The position numbers were made by a program, and so were the translations under genes. Below, one piece after another: positions 43,725-54,764 of a stretch of DNA of 64,000 nucleotides (positions within the stretch are counted from its first letter, which is position 1; every line of letters begins with the position of its first letter). This DNA comes from Pythium myriotylum. Its lineage: Eukaryota; Oomycota; Peronosporomycetes; Pythiales; Pythiaceae. The DNA lies in contig JALJCQ010000016.1 in NCBI GenBank assembly GCA_023091665.1, positions 744,001-808,000 on the forward strand, in the 5' to 3' direction. The notes under the pieces are model-generated. The model worked only from the letters and a program-made list of their open reading frames with translations, ran no database searches and was not told where the DNA came from.

Positions 43725-44060
43725 GGTCTCCGCTCGCTTCTTCAGAGTGGGAGGAAGGTCTCAGACGATGGGCATCAGACGACGTCACTCCCGATCAACC
43801 AATCGACGGCGTGGGGAAGCCACCAGCTTCAACTGGGATTTGAGCACGGAGAAAACGTGGCCCGTATGTCGTCAACAATGGTCGAAGCGCCGGCGCGAGA
43901 GAGCTCTGTGTTCTGCCAAAGTGCTGTATCATCTCCGTGTGCGTTGGACTTGGCTCCCCCGAATTTGTCGGCTGCCGACTTGGCGTCGTCCGATCCGAAC
44001 GATGTAGACGTGCCGACGGTCTCATCGGTGTACTGTATATCAGTGCATGGTGAGCCGATA

Positions 44061-44105
44061 CAGGCGATCCTCTCCTTCGAGAGTCTCGAAGTAGAGGATC
44101 GCCTG
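44061..44105. repeat. 45-nt near-perfect inverted repeat
   Basis: Outer arms CAGGCGATCCTCT / AGAGGATCGCCTG (13 bp, exact), one C-T mismatch, then inner arms CTTCGAG / CTCGAAG around AGT. Both strands, read in one frame, give almost the same peptide (QAILSFESLE... and QAILYFETLE...), which follows from the symmetry. It would form a stable hairpin or cruciform. It is not flanked by an evident coding gene. Confidence 0.9.
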
Positions 44106-45462
44106 CCGCAACTCTGAGTCGTGTAACGTCCTCGTGATTGGAGGGAGTTGCATGGATTCCACATCAAATGCGAGGCCAGCTGCTGTTGTCTCGGATCGTC
44201 CCACAGTCAGGTGTATGTACATCCCGCCGTTTTGGGTAAATGGCCTCGCGACTCACTGCTAAATCAGGTCAGCTCGGCTGGGACTCGAATCCACCCGATC
44301 AGGCACACACACATCCAGTACAGTCCATCCGACTTTGTCGGGATGGGGATTCGGAAGCGATCGTCTCGTGAGCGAAGGTGGTTGAGTCAAACAGATTTGT
44401 AATCTCACCCCGCGAACAAGCAGCTTCAGCATTGTGGAGACTCTGCTATGGTGTTGACCAAACGACTAATGCTTGATCAATCGAAACCGCATGTTCAGAC
44501 CGAGAAGAGGGAGAATGGAACAGAAAAGCGGGCCGAAAAGAATCACAGTCATCACGACAGAACGGAACCGCGTGCGAGAGACTCGGCTTCCGATCAATTC
44601 CGTGGCCAAAGGGTTCCTCGATTGTGGGTGAGTTCGCTCCCGCACTTCGGTTCTGTGGTTTCCCACTTCGCTGATTAGTGACAGCTGGAGGGGTTGTGCA
44701 TGCGCGTCGATGGGTTTGTTGAGTCCGATGGTGACATAGCCTTGGCATAGTCTTTGAAGACACACGATCGACAACAGCGCGCATTAATTCTGGGGCATGA
44801 GGCGACGTGGAAAAAAAGAAAGAGCATCGCCTAATACAAGGAATTAAACTCGGTCCTCTAATCACCCGAAGTTTCCTTGGCACCGTTAAACGATCCACAG
44901 TGTACGAGTCCTGCGTATCAGACCAGAACACAGCGAAGCATGCCTCCGACGAGGCCTCGATGTCCCAAGTGCCTGGCTTGGGCTTGGATTCCCAGACTCC
45001 ATGGGGTCCATCCCGACATGTCAGAGAGGGATGCGCTGGAAAGCGTCTTTGTATGGCGATCACGAGTGAGCCGAGGAGATGTGAGACCGTGGCCTGGGGG
45101 GCTCGCTCACGAGCCTAGAGTCTGCCGACGGACAGGCGTGAGAAAGGGGAAGGGGATGGACCAGCCTGCCGAGCATAGAACTGTGAGCCGGCCCCACAGA
45201 TGGTCGCACTGTTGTCACGGGAAAACCTCGGCACATTTTGGTCTCTGGTCCGGCTCGCCTTTGAGCAAAGGCGCCCTGGGCCTGTCTCTGCTCGAACGAG
45301 TCCTCTGTGATGAGCTGGTCTGGGCGCTGCATGTGTGCCACCCTTCCGCTTCCCGTCGAGAGGAGCCGTCTGCGGGTCCCTCCCGGACCTTCTGAGGGGG
45401 TCATGGCCGTTCGTTGACACCTGACTGACGCCGACCAAGTCGGCAGGCAGTCTTGCACACGA

Positions 45463-45478
45463 GTTCATTCTCCAATCT
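45463..45478 (+). promoter_or_regulatory. Inr-like transcription start element
   Basis: GTTCATTCTCCAATCT, 62 bp before the BT1 ATG, is close to the oomycete initiator consensus (GCTCATTYYNCAWTTTT). Position and match suggest the start site, but this is inference from consensus. Confidence 0.35.
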
Positions 45479-45524
45479 CCTTCGAGCCTCGCAAGACCTC
45501 CCAGAAGAAGATCGGCCTGAGACC

Positions 45525-47204
45525 ATGTCCTCCGCGAAAGTGGATCTCGTGGAGCGCGTCTCGTACGTGAGCTCCACCTCCAAGCCCAAGAACGGCGAGT
45601 ACACCGAGGCCGTGACGCCCGGAACCCTTGAGGATGGCGCCCTCCGTGTCGGTGGCGCCCCGCACCTCCTCTCCAAGGAGTCGTTCGGCCTGCTCGCGCA
45701 ATACTCGGCTGTCGGCCTCGTGTACGGCACGCTCCCGAGCTTGGTGTACCCGTTCTTGACTTCGTACCTCAACGTCGAGGGCACGACGGCCACCTCGGCC
45801 AACGCTCTCCTGTCGATCCCGTGGTCGCTCAAGGTCTTCGTCGGTATGCTCACGGATAACTTCCCGATCTTCGGCTACCGTCGCCGTCCGTTCATGATGT
45901 TCGGCTGGGCTGCCTGCTCGCTCTGCCTGTTCGTCATGGGCACCATGAGCATCCCCAAGCCTTTCTGGGACAAGCCTGAGTACGCCGGCGTCGCCAGTGG
46001 TCTCACCAGCGACCAGTGGGCTGCTGAAGGTCTCACCTGGAACCAGAGCGCTCGTGACGCCGGTGGCAAGTACGTCGTGCTCATGATGTTGGCCTCGCTT
46101 GGTTACGTCATTGCCGATGTCGCGGCCGATGCCGTCGTCGTCGAGTACGCGCAGCGTGAGCCTGAGGCCATCCGTGGCCGCACGCAGACGGCCATCTACA
46201 CTGTGCGCACGACATTCCAGATCTTTGCCCAGATCTTCGTCGGATTCCTGCTCAACGGCCCAGAGTACGGCGGTGACTTCAGCTGGTCGATTGGCATCCG
46301 CGCCATCTTCCTCATCCTCGCTATCTTCTGTGTGCCCGTCATCTTCATGACGTGGTTCTTCGTGCACGAGGAGAAGTACGCCAAGCCGCACTTCGGCACC
46401 TACATCCACAACCTCTGGGAGGCGCTCAAGTCGCGCGCGTTCTACCAAGTCATTGCCTACAGCTTCTTCTCGGGCGTCTTCGCCAACATCTCGTACGTCG
46501 CGAACTACCCGGTGCAGAGCATCTGGATCAAGGCCACCAACCTCAATTACAACCTCAGCGGTATCTTCGGCAGCTTAGTCATGGTGGTCACGCTCATTGG
46601 CGTCGGCAAGTACGGTCTCCACTGGAACTGGCGCATCGTTATCGCCGTCACCATGTTTGCGGTCATCGGCGTTGACGTCATCGTCTCGATGCTCGGTGTC
46701 TGGGACGTCGTGCGTAACCAGTGGTTCTGGCTCGGTGTGCCGATCGTGGAGCAGGTGCCTGCCTCGATCTCGTTCATCGTCTCGACCTACGTCGTCGTCG
46801 AGCTCGCTGGCGAGGGTAACGAGGGCGCTATCTACGGCCTGCTCACGACCGTCATGAACCTCAGCAGCCCGTTCGCGCTCACGATCACCAAGAACGTCAA
46901 CTCGGCCTTCGACGTCTGGAACAACGACATCATCTCCGACACCAAGCACGTCCGCACGCACGTGACCTACACCATCTTCATCGCCTACGCCTGCAAGCTC
47001 GCGTCGCTGCTCTTCCTGCCGCTGCTGCCGCGCCAGAAGCAGGAGACCCAGGAGCTTAAGCGCAACGGCGGCAGCAGTGCGCTCATGGGCGGCCTGACGG
47101 TCTTCTACTGCATGTTCGCGCTCTGCTGGTCCATCATGACCAACCTCTTCTCCATCTTCGAGAGCACCAAGTGCCTCAAGATCACCGGCGGCTGCCACGA
47201 CTAA
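45525..47204 (+). CDS. BT1-family folate/biopterin transporter
   Basis: 559 aa, single exon from ATG 45525 (MSSAKVDLVERVSY). Twelve hydrophobic segments are visible. The BT1/FBT family, related to the MFS, moves folate and pterins; oomycetes have many copies and kinetoplastids use BT1 for pteridine uptake. Signatures: GLVYGTLPSLVYPFLTSYLNV in helix 1-2, SLKVFVGMLTDNFPIFGYRRRPFM (family D-x-x-P-x-x-G-x-RR), IADVAADAVVVEYAQREPEAIRG, and helix-7-like SYVANYPVQSIWIK. No presequence is visible. Substrate is inferred from family only. Confidence 0.93.
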   Translation: MSSAKVDLVERVSYVSSTSKPKNGEYTEAVTPGTLEDGALRVGGAPHLLSKESFGLLAQYSAVGLVYGTLPSLVYPFLTSYLNVEGTTATSANALLSIPWSLKVFVGMLTDNFPIFGYRRRPFMMFGWAACSLCLFVMGTMSIPKPFWDKPEYAGVASGLTSDQWAAEGLTWNQSARDAGGKYVVLMMLASLGYVIADVAADAVVVEYAQREPEAIRGRTQTAIYTVRTTFQIFAQIFVGFLLNGPEYGGDFSWSIGIRAIFLILAIFCVPVIFMTWFFVHEEKYAKPHFGTYIHNLWEALKSRAFYQVIAYSFFSGVFANISYVANYPVQSIWIKATNLNYNLSGIFGSLVMVVTLIGVGKYGLHWNWRIVIAVTMFAVIGVDVIVSMLGVWDVVRNQWFWLGVPIVEQVPASISFIVSTYVVVELAGEGNEGAIYGLLTTVMNLSSPFALTITKNVNSAFDVWNNDIISDTKHVRTHVTYTIFIAYACKLASLLFLPLLPRQKQETQELKRNGGSSALMGGLTVFYCMFALCWSIMTNLFSIFESTKCLKITGGCHD

Positions 47205-47248
47205 GTTACTTTAGGAGCTCATCGGAAAAATGAATATGACGTTCTTCC

Positions 47249-47263
47249 TACTACTACTACTAT
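47249..47263 (+). repeat. CTA microsatellite
   Basis: Five CTA units 45 bp after the BT1 stop codon. Confidence 0.85.
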
Positions 47264-47459
47264 TGTGGCTTGCAGCCCTTTTGTCGTTTTCGATCTACTT
47301 TGGACCGATCTGACCACCTACCTCTTCAAAATCGATCAGATCTGGACTCTGTTTTGCGTGCCTCACCTCGGATCTGCTCAGATGTACTCCTATCTGGACC
47401 CTGAAACCTCATTACAGTGGCTGCAGCAGCACAGATCATCTCCTATCTATCAGAGACAT

Positions 47460-47492
47460 CTCCGATTGTCGTTTTAACGGCGACAATCGGAG
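47460..47492. repeat. Perfect 12-bp inverted repeat
   Basis: CTCCGATTGTCG at 47460-47471 and its exact reverse complement at 47481-47492, separated by nine bases (TTTTAACGG). Could form a hairpin; lies in the low-GC intergenic region 255 bp downstream of the BT1 gene. Confidence 0.9.
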
Positions 47493-48049
47493 CACCATTC
47501 AATAACTACCAGCACAGCGTTGTGTAGTCATGTTCTCAGATTCAGATGGTGGGCGATCGCGCTGCTCCACGTCTACTGCATCCACGTGACCGATGTGAGT
47601 GACGTCCTCGGCCCCAGAGTGCGTACGTTACAGCAGTGGTATTCGCGCTTCAAGCGGGCACCAGGGTACAGAATCAACAAATCAAACTGGGTCAAGTATT
47701 GACTCCGAATCGGTTAGATAAATCTAGTGACATAGTTGCCTGACAGATCCGATCTGGCCTCCGATTTAAATTGGTGCTCAGATCTACTGCTCCCATATAT
47801 ATTCACATCTTCGATCTGCAAGCCCGAAGTAAGGCTTAGATCGGAGCGACAGAAAGTCTGCAAAGCACAATACTGCTACTAACTCCTACTGGAACGCGTT
47901 TAGTCACGTGATGATACATGCTGTTTCGGTGGTGAAATGAATGGATAATACTGGTTGTATCGCACATCGCAGGTTCAACCTCTGTTATCTTATGCACGTG
48001 GCATTCGTCTCCACATTTGACGTGGAGGGAACGATCCGTGGGCTCGAGT

Positions 48050-51000
48050 ATGCTGCGTTCGCGGCGCTCGGTGCTGCAGGCGCGCGCGCTTCCGAGTCTC
48101 ACGATGCGTCGGTCGATGGCGACGGCGTCTGGCAACCGCGACGAGCAGGTGCGGCCTCCAGCGGATCAGTACTCGCCGAGAAATGCGCGGAACCCGTGAC
48201 GTGTCATTCTCTGTGGCGCCCAGCGAACCGTCGAGATCGGCGGCATCGTGGCGACGACCAAGCCCCCAAAGGTGCCTCGGGCGCTTCTTCTGGCCCGTTA
48301 GAACCGTGCTGACGTCATCGTGCGCAGTGTCCGGAGCTCGTGCCGCGCGGCTACTTGCCGCAGAACCGCGAGTACCCGCAGGAGCTGCTGGCCCATTTGC
48401 GCTGGATGCTCCAGAAAGATCTGCTCAAGCAAGACATGTTCCTCATCGGGCCGCCGGGAGCCTCAAGGCGGCTGCTGAGTATGCGCTTCTGCGAGCTGCT
48501 GCAGCGAGAGGTCGAGTATATCGCCATCTCGCAGGACACGACCGAGTCGGACCTCAAGCAGCGGCGAGAGATCGTCGACAGCGCTGCGATCTTCACGGAT
48601 CAAGCGCCCGTGCGCGCGGCGATCCACGGCCGCGTGCTCGTGATCGACGGTACGTGATCGGCTCTGACGATAGAGGCCCGTCGGAGTGGTCGGGTTGACT
48701 GGTGAGAGGTGGTCTGGTGTAGGACTCGAGAAGGCCGAGCGCAACGTGCTGCCGACGCTCAATAACCTTCTGGAGAACAGGTAGCTGTGGTCGTCGCTTG
48801 TGAAAGATCGCGCCCTTGAATAGCTTATTGATCACCGTGCTGCCTGCAGAGAAATGACGCTGGACGACGGTCGGTTCTTGATGAAAGCAGAGAGCTATGA
48901 TGCGTTGCTGGCAGCTGGGTATTCGAAAAGCGACCTTCGAGCCCAAAACCTCGTGCGCGTACATCCAGACTTCCGTGTGATCGCGCTCGGTGTGCCCGTG
49001 CCGCCGTATCCTGGCCGCACGCTCGACCCACCGCTTCGATCCCGCTTTCAGGCAAGGAGCGTTCAGCCGTCGTCTCCTGGGACACAACTAGAGGCGTTGG
49101 TCTCGGTAGCTCCGAACGTTCCGTTACCAACTCTTGAAAAGCTTGTCGGCATTCGCGAAGCTGTGAACACGATCGAGAGCATGCACGACGGGCTATCAGG
49201 AGGCCAGCGCATGCCGCACTTCGACTTCCTCTCGCTCGCGCACTGCGCACGGGTACTGGAGCAGTTTCCCGGCGCTAGCGTACCAAACACTGTTCGACGT
49301 GTCTTCCCTGTCACGAAAGAGGTGCTCGGTGCGAAAGCCGCGTTAAACGCTGAGACGCTCGATCGAGTCTTGAAGAAGTACTGTGCAGGACTTGACGAGG
49401 CGAGCTACACGATTGAAACCATGGCCAAAGCCGGCGGGCATTTGGATATCTCCTTGCGCAGCTCTCAGGAAGAATCGGCTTCTCGATCGCTTTCAGTTGC
49501 GTGCGGCACTGCGACACCACACAACGACGCTTTGAAAGGATTTGTCCAAACTGAGCCCCACTCGAAGGTGCTGATGGACATGATCCAGGACCATGCTGTC
49601 GGCTCGGACATGTGCATTGTCGGTCCCAAGGGAAGTGGGAAGTCAGATCTCGCGCGCTTATTTGCTCACCGACTGGGCTATGCAACTGAATTGTTCAGTC
49701 TTTTCAAGGACATGACTGCACGGGACCTCCTCCAACGTCGGTCAACTGACAAGAACGGAAGCACGCGATGGGAAGACAGCCCACTGGTACATGCTGCCCG
49801 CCACGGTCATCTCGCAATTCTTGACGGTGTGCATCGTCTTGGAAGCGACAGTCTTGGTGTTTTGCAACGGCTCGTTCAAGACCGAGAAATCGATTTGGCG
49901 GACGGCACGAAGCTCCTTGCCCAGCACAAGTATGATGAAATCTTGAAAGAGAAACGAGTCCAAGAACCGTCCCTCAAGGCGCTTCCGGACGTGTTCCCAA
50001 TTCATCCGGCATTCCGCATCATTGCGATCGCCGAGTCTGACCCGTCAACCTCATCCAAGGCAGCCGCAGCGATGGTGGCTTCTGGGCGCGAATCAACTTC
50101 GGCGTGGCTTAACTCAGACAGCATCGCAATGTTCACTTTCCACGTAGTGCCAACGCTTATGAAAGCCAATCAGGAACAGATTGTGCGAACTCTTTACCCT
50201 CATTTGCCCGAGGAGACCACGCAGTGAGTTTATTTGCGCTCGCTGGACTTGCATTGTCTCTGATCGACTGTTCACTGTGTCTTATTAGGATGGTCCTCGC
50301 CTTCTCTGAGAAGCTGAATCAAGCCAAACAAGAAAGCTCCGATACAGAGTATCTCTCTCTCAACCTTTCTCTGCGCCAGCTGCTCCGAGCATGCCGCAGA
50401 CTGAACGCTTTCCCTCAGCAATCACTTCAAGATCTCCGGCCGCTCATCCACGACACCATGCTGACCCAGTTCTTGCCATTATCATGTGGGCGTTTGGTCG
50501 ACCAGCTACTTACTGAATGCGGTGCACCGCTCGGTTCCTCAGCGTCAGGATCACGTTCAAGCTCTGTTGTTGAAGAGACGATTCGCCAAGAAGACGGTCG
50601 TCTTTTCATTGGAGACGTATCTCATCCACTGCAGAAGCCTCAGAACCCGGAGCTCGTACCACAGCCACATTACTTTGATATCCCCAAGCACACGAGCACT
50701 ATGAAGGAGATGCTTCAGGATGTTGTGGCTGGCCAGAAGCACATGCTACTGATCGGAAACCAAGGTGTTGGCAAGAATAAGCTTGCAGACCGTTTGCTTC
50801 AGCTTCTTCAACAAGAACGCGAGTACATTCAGCTCCACCGAGATGTAAGTGAGCGAGCGATCCGATGAGATTTACTGGGATCTCACATTGTCTTGTGCAC
50901 GCAGACGACAGTGCAGACATTGACACTCGTGCCGACGCTGACGGATGGACGCATTGTTTGGGATGATTCGCCTCTCGTACGAGCTGCTAGAACTGGTCGA

Positions 51001-54000
51001 ACTCTCGTTGTCGATGAGGCCGACAAGGCCCCTCTCGAAGTGGTTTGCGTCTTGAAGGGTCTAATCGAGGATGGCGAGATGCTTCTTGTAAGTGTGGCCC
51101 TGGTTCCAAGCACTCACAATAGTTTCAACTGAAATGCGGCTTGGTAGGGAAATGGAACGCGTTTGATTGATCCGAACAAAGTAGCGATCGAGGAATGGCA
51201 CGACGAAGAGAACATCATCAAGCTCCACCCAGAGTTTAGAATGTGGGTGCTGGCGAATCGCCCAGGGTTCCCTTTCCTCGGAAACAATTTCTTCCGTGAG
51301 ATTGGAGACGTTTTTGCAAGCCAGTAAGTGTTTCTGAGGACTTTTATTTTGGTGACGTCGCCCTCACGCTTCACGTGAACCTAGTGCGATTGATAATCCG
51401 GATGAAGCATCGGAGCTTGCGTTACTGCAGGCATATGCGCCTAACGTGCCTGTTGACATTCTCCGTCGGCTGTGCAAAGCGTTTGCAGAACTGCGAGAGC
51501 TGGTCGACAATGGAACCATCACATATCCTTACTCTACGCGAGAGGCTGTGGCTGTGGCCAAACATCTTGAGAAGTTCCCTCAAGATGGCGTGACATCTGT
51601 ATTGGTGCGTTTACTTGGGCTTCAGCGCGGTGAGGTATACAACTAATGACAATGTCGTGGGATAGGAAAACGTTCTCGCCTTTGACGCCTACGACAAGAA
51701 TCTGCGCAAGCAACTCTCAGAAGTCTTTATCCGGTAAGTTCGTTTAGATGTTTCTTCGTGCACGCCTGTGTCAAGGTGGCATCTCATGCCTCGTCTCCTT
51801 TCATGGAGTGCAGCCACGACCTGGCGTAGCTCTGTTTGCCACAGGTGGGACTATTCCAGAGAGACTAATAGACTTATGTGTGTTTTGTTTCTTGCTTTCC
51901 TCATGATACGACCGCAATCTATAGGAATGGAATTCCACTTTCACCATCTTCAGGCGAGCAGATCCGAATGGAAATTCGCCTCGCTGAGTCCAAAGCGCTC
52001 CCGTCTTTCGAAGAGACTGAGACTTGGCAGCCGGCTGGTGATGCTGTTGTCATTGACCTCTCCAAACGGAAGCTTCCGTCATTCGTGTACAAGAGCCCGC
52101 TCCCCCGACGCAAAATTTGGTTTGACCCCGCTACGACCCGGTCATTTGGTGTGGAACAACATCGCGTGCAGAGCTTCACTGAAGAGGTCTCATCATTTCG
52201 GGTTCCGCTCAAGGCAAATCGCAAGCAATCCGCCCACGCCATGACTGTTTTCCCTGACAACTCGGTTCATGGTGCGTTGCTGATGTTCAGCGTGGCAGAC
52301 ACTCTTTTCGTTCTGTACTTATATTTCCCCTTATAATGTGCAGTCTTGACGGCGAATCCAATGTCTCTCCACTCGTTCTCGAACTATGAATCCAGTGAGC
52401 GGTGCGTTTGAACCCCTACTATTTCCATCCGGTTCACATCCTGACTCTGCAGATCACATCCACAGCTCGCACAAGGTACTAGAAATCGAAGGGCAGTACA
52501 TGCAATGGGAACCCAATCCTATCCTTGTCGGAATGCCAGACAAGGAGGAGATTGGTATCTTCGTGCCTTCGACAGGTTTGAGCATCGTTATCAAGCCCGC
52601 AGATAACTCCGACGGTCGCGCGGAGTGTTTCACGCTTCCCGATGGCGCTCTCGAAGGACGTATCCACAACTCAGAGTCTGGCGAAGCTAACGCGAAGCGC
52701 CGTAAGCCAAATCCCTTTACCCAGTGGTTTAGCGGTGATTCAGGACCAACGTGGAAGGTTGCCCGAGTGGACAACTCTGTCAACTCGGGTGTGGTGGTTC
52801 GATATCAACACGGCGGATCCTTAATCCAATTTGTTGATTTCTCTGCGAGTAAGTTTGTGTCCATCGATTTGGATGGCGCACTCGCGAGCTCCGGTCGAAG
52901 GATTGTCAACGTGCAAGCAATGGAGAAAGACAAGTGGCTAGTTCAGACCGACGACGAACAAAGTATCGTCACAGTTGAGCGCCGTGATGGAGCGAAGCAG
53001 TTTGTTATCGAGCAGGCAACAATCTCCAAGCCTGAAGTCGGTTCAGTTGACTCACAATACTCTATCTTTCCTTCTGGATCTGTTGCAGCCGGCTCACCAT
53101 CAACCTACTCAGCTGTCCACCCAGAAGCATTCCTTCAGCTGATCGACAAACGGACGGCTGAGGCTACTGCTCGAGTACTCAGCTCACGTCGTGCTGCTGA
53201 CGCCGCTCGATGGGGCATCCACGGCGCGTGGAGTGTGAACAATGGCGACGTGGTCGTGAATGCTAGATCCGACGAGTTGATTGTAGACCTTGAGGTCACG
53301 GATCCAACGCAGAAAACCACGAAGACTATTGTGGTGAACACTGTCTCCAGCGAGCGTGAGCCTCGACGTCGCCACTCTGGGTCCCGTGGCACTCTGCCGC
53401 GGATTGTTGGCGCCGCAGCGCTGGCTGACAAGAAGCATTTGGTGACGCTGGAGGAAGAAGGTCAATTGCGCGTCTGGCAGTTGGACCATGATACCATCCA
53501 GAACGAGTTAGAGCTGTGGAAGCAAATGTTTGGTGTCGGACGAAATGATGACCGCATCGAAATGAAGATCGACGGAATCGCGGTGGGATCCCCCGAGTCG
53601 ACACCGCGAACAGGCCTGGATGCACCGAAATACGGCAAAGATGATCCGAAGAACGAGCCGCACGTTGGCGGCAATACGTGGGCTGGCGGCACGGGTGGCT
53701 CGGATACCGCTGGACTTGGTGGTCGCGGAGGGCCATATCGCCTCGACAAGGGCCACAAGGTGCACCAAGTGTCCCAGGCAAAGAAAGACGAGGTGTCCGC
53801 GGAGGCCCGTGCCAAGGCAAGAGCGATGGCTGAGCAGGCGCTGGCCGAACGACTCCAGGAAATTAACATGTCGGAGAAAGAGTGGGACACGTACCAGGCC
53901 TACTTCTCGCGTGTCGAGCAGGAGAGTTCCCAGCTCCGGTCGATTCTCGACAACCTTGAGTCGTTTGACCAGGAGCGAAGCTGGCTCAAGCACCAGTCGA

Positions 54001-54689
54001 GCGGCGAACTCGATGACGCCAAGCTCGTCGATAGTGTCACAGGCGAGCGTCTCGTTTTCAAGAAGCGCGGCACGAGTGACTCGCCGTTCCAGACGAAACA
54101 CCAGACCAAGCCGAAGCGCATGCTCTTTGTCATGGACGTCAGCGGCAGCATGTACCGCTTCAACGGCCAGGACGGCCGCCTCGAGCGCGTGCTGGAGACC
54201 TCGCTCATGATCATGGAGAGCTTTGCGGACTTCGAGTCCAAGTTCGACTACGCGATCATGGGCCACAGCGGCGACTCGCCCGAGATCCCGTTCGTGGACT
54301 TTGGCGCGCCACCGTCCAACCGAAAGGAGCGGCTTAAGGTGCTGCAGCGCATGGTCGCGCACACGCAGTACTGCATGAGCGGCGACCACACCGTCGAGGC
54401 TATCGACCACGGTGTGCAGCGCGTCGTGGAACAAGACGGAGACGACTATTTTGTCTTTGTCGTGAGCGACGCCAATCTCGAGCGCTACGGGATCAGCCCG
54501 CAGCGGCTCGGGCGCAAGCTTGTGACGGATGCGCGCGTTAAGGCTCACGCCATCTTCATCGCGTCGTTTGCCGACGAGGCCGCGCGTATCCTGCGCGAAC
54601 TGCCCAGCGGCCGCGGCCACGTCTGCCTCGACACGACCGAGCTGCCCCGCACGTTCAAGAAGATCTTCACGTCGGCCTTTTCCCAATAG
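48050..54689 (+). CDS. VWA8: VWA8: AAA ATPase with von Willebrand A domain
   Basis: Thirteen exons: 48050-48148, 48224-48271, 48328-48649, 48723-48780, 48850-50223, 50289-50844, 50905-51087, 51148-51323, 51385-51604, 51666-51733, 51925-52271, 52344-52394, 52453-54689; 1,912 aa. N-terminus is Arg-rich (MLRSRRSVLQAR), a likely mitochondrial presequence. Three dynein/midasin-like AAA modules: LIGPPGASRRLL lacks the GKS Lys (degenerate Walker A), VGPKGSGKSDLARL and LIGNQGVGKNKLADR are intact, with LVVDEADKAPLE as Walker B. The last exon carries the VWA domain with MIDAS D-x-S-G-S (VMDVSGSMYR). VWA8 is a mitochondrial matrix/inner-membrane ATPase; its substrates are poorly known. Intron 10 (191 nt) contains an optional 69-nt in-frame cassette. 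Confidence 0.93.
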
Positions 54690-54764
54690 AGAAAGAAAGA
54701 GAGGTGGATCACAGGGAGATGTACGCTGCATATTGAATGGAAACACCGTACCCGATACCGACTC

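Larger units (their letters stand above)
43725..45524. other. 1.8-kb intergenic region with inverted repeat, no firm gene
   Basis: Both strands carry short frames, none resembling a family. The minus-strand frame around 43829-44020 has a more protein-like composition (TETVGTSTSFGSDD... then TIVDDIRATF) and might be a remnant exon. It contains the 45-nt near-palindrome at 44061-44105 and, at its right end, an Inr-like element before the BT1 gene. Confidence 0.5.
47205..48049. other. Low-GC intergenic region rich in GATCT motifs
   Basis: Region of 845 bp, A/T-richer than flanking genes. GATCT or GATCTG occurs at least eight times (for example about 47288, 47305, 47338, 47760, 47786, 47813), with a CTA run at 47249-47263 and a 12-bp inverted repeat at 47460-47492. 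It could be a decayed transposon or repetitive spacer; no coding frame is supported. Confidence 0.5.

Noticed and set aside
44272..44300. tRNA T-arm-like GGGACTCGAATCC
   Set aside because: No 5-bp T-stem, anticodon arm or acceptor stem could be folded around it.
44446..45063. 205-codon minus-strand frame in the gap before the BT1 gene
   Set aside because: Ser/Arg/Pro/His/Cys-rich translation without motifs, and no upstream regulatory or splice support.
51776..51844. Constitutive VWA8 exon
   Set aside because: Kept only as a possible cassette: skipping it gives the family-like VFIRNGIPL; inclusion needs a 42-nt intron.
53508..54746. 412-codon minus-strand frame opposite the VWA8 VWA domain
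   Set aside because: Composition and position indicate an antisense shadow of exon 13.
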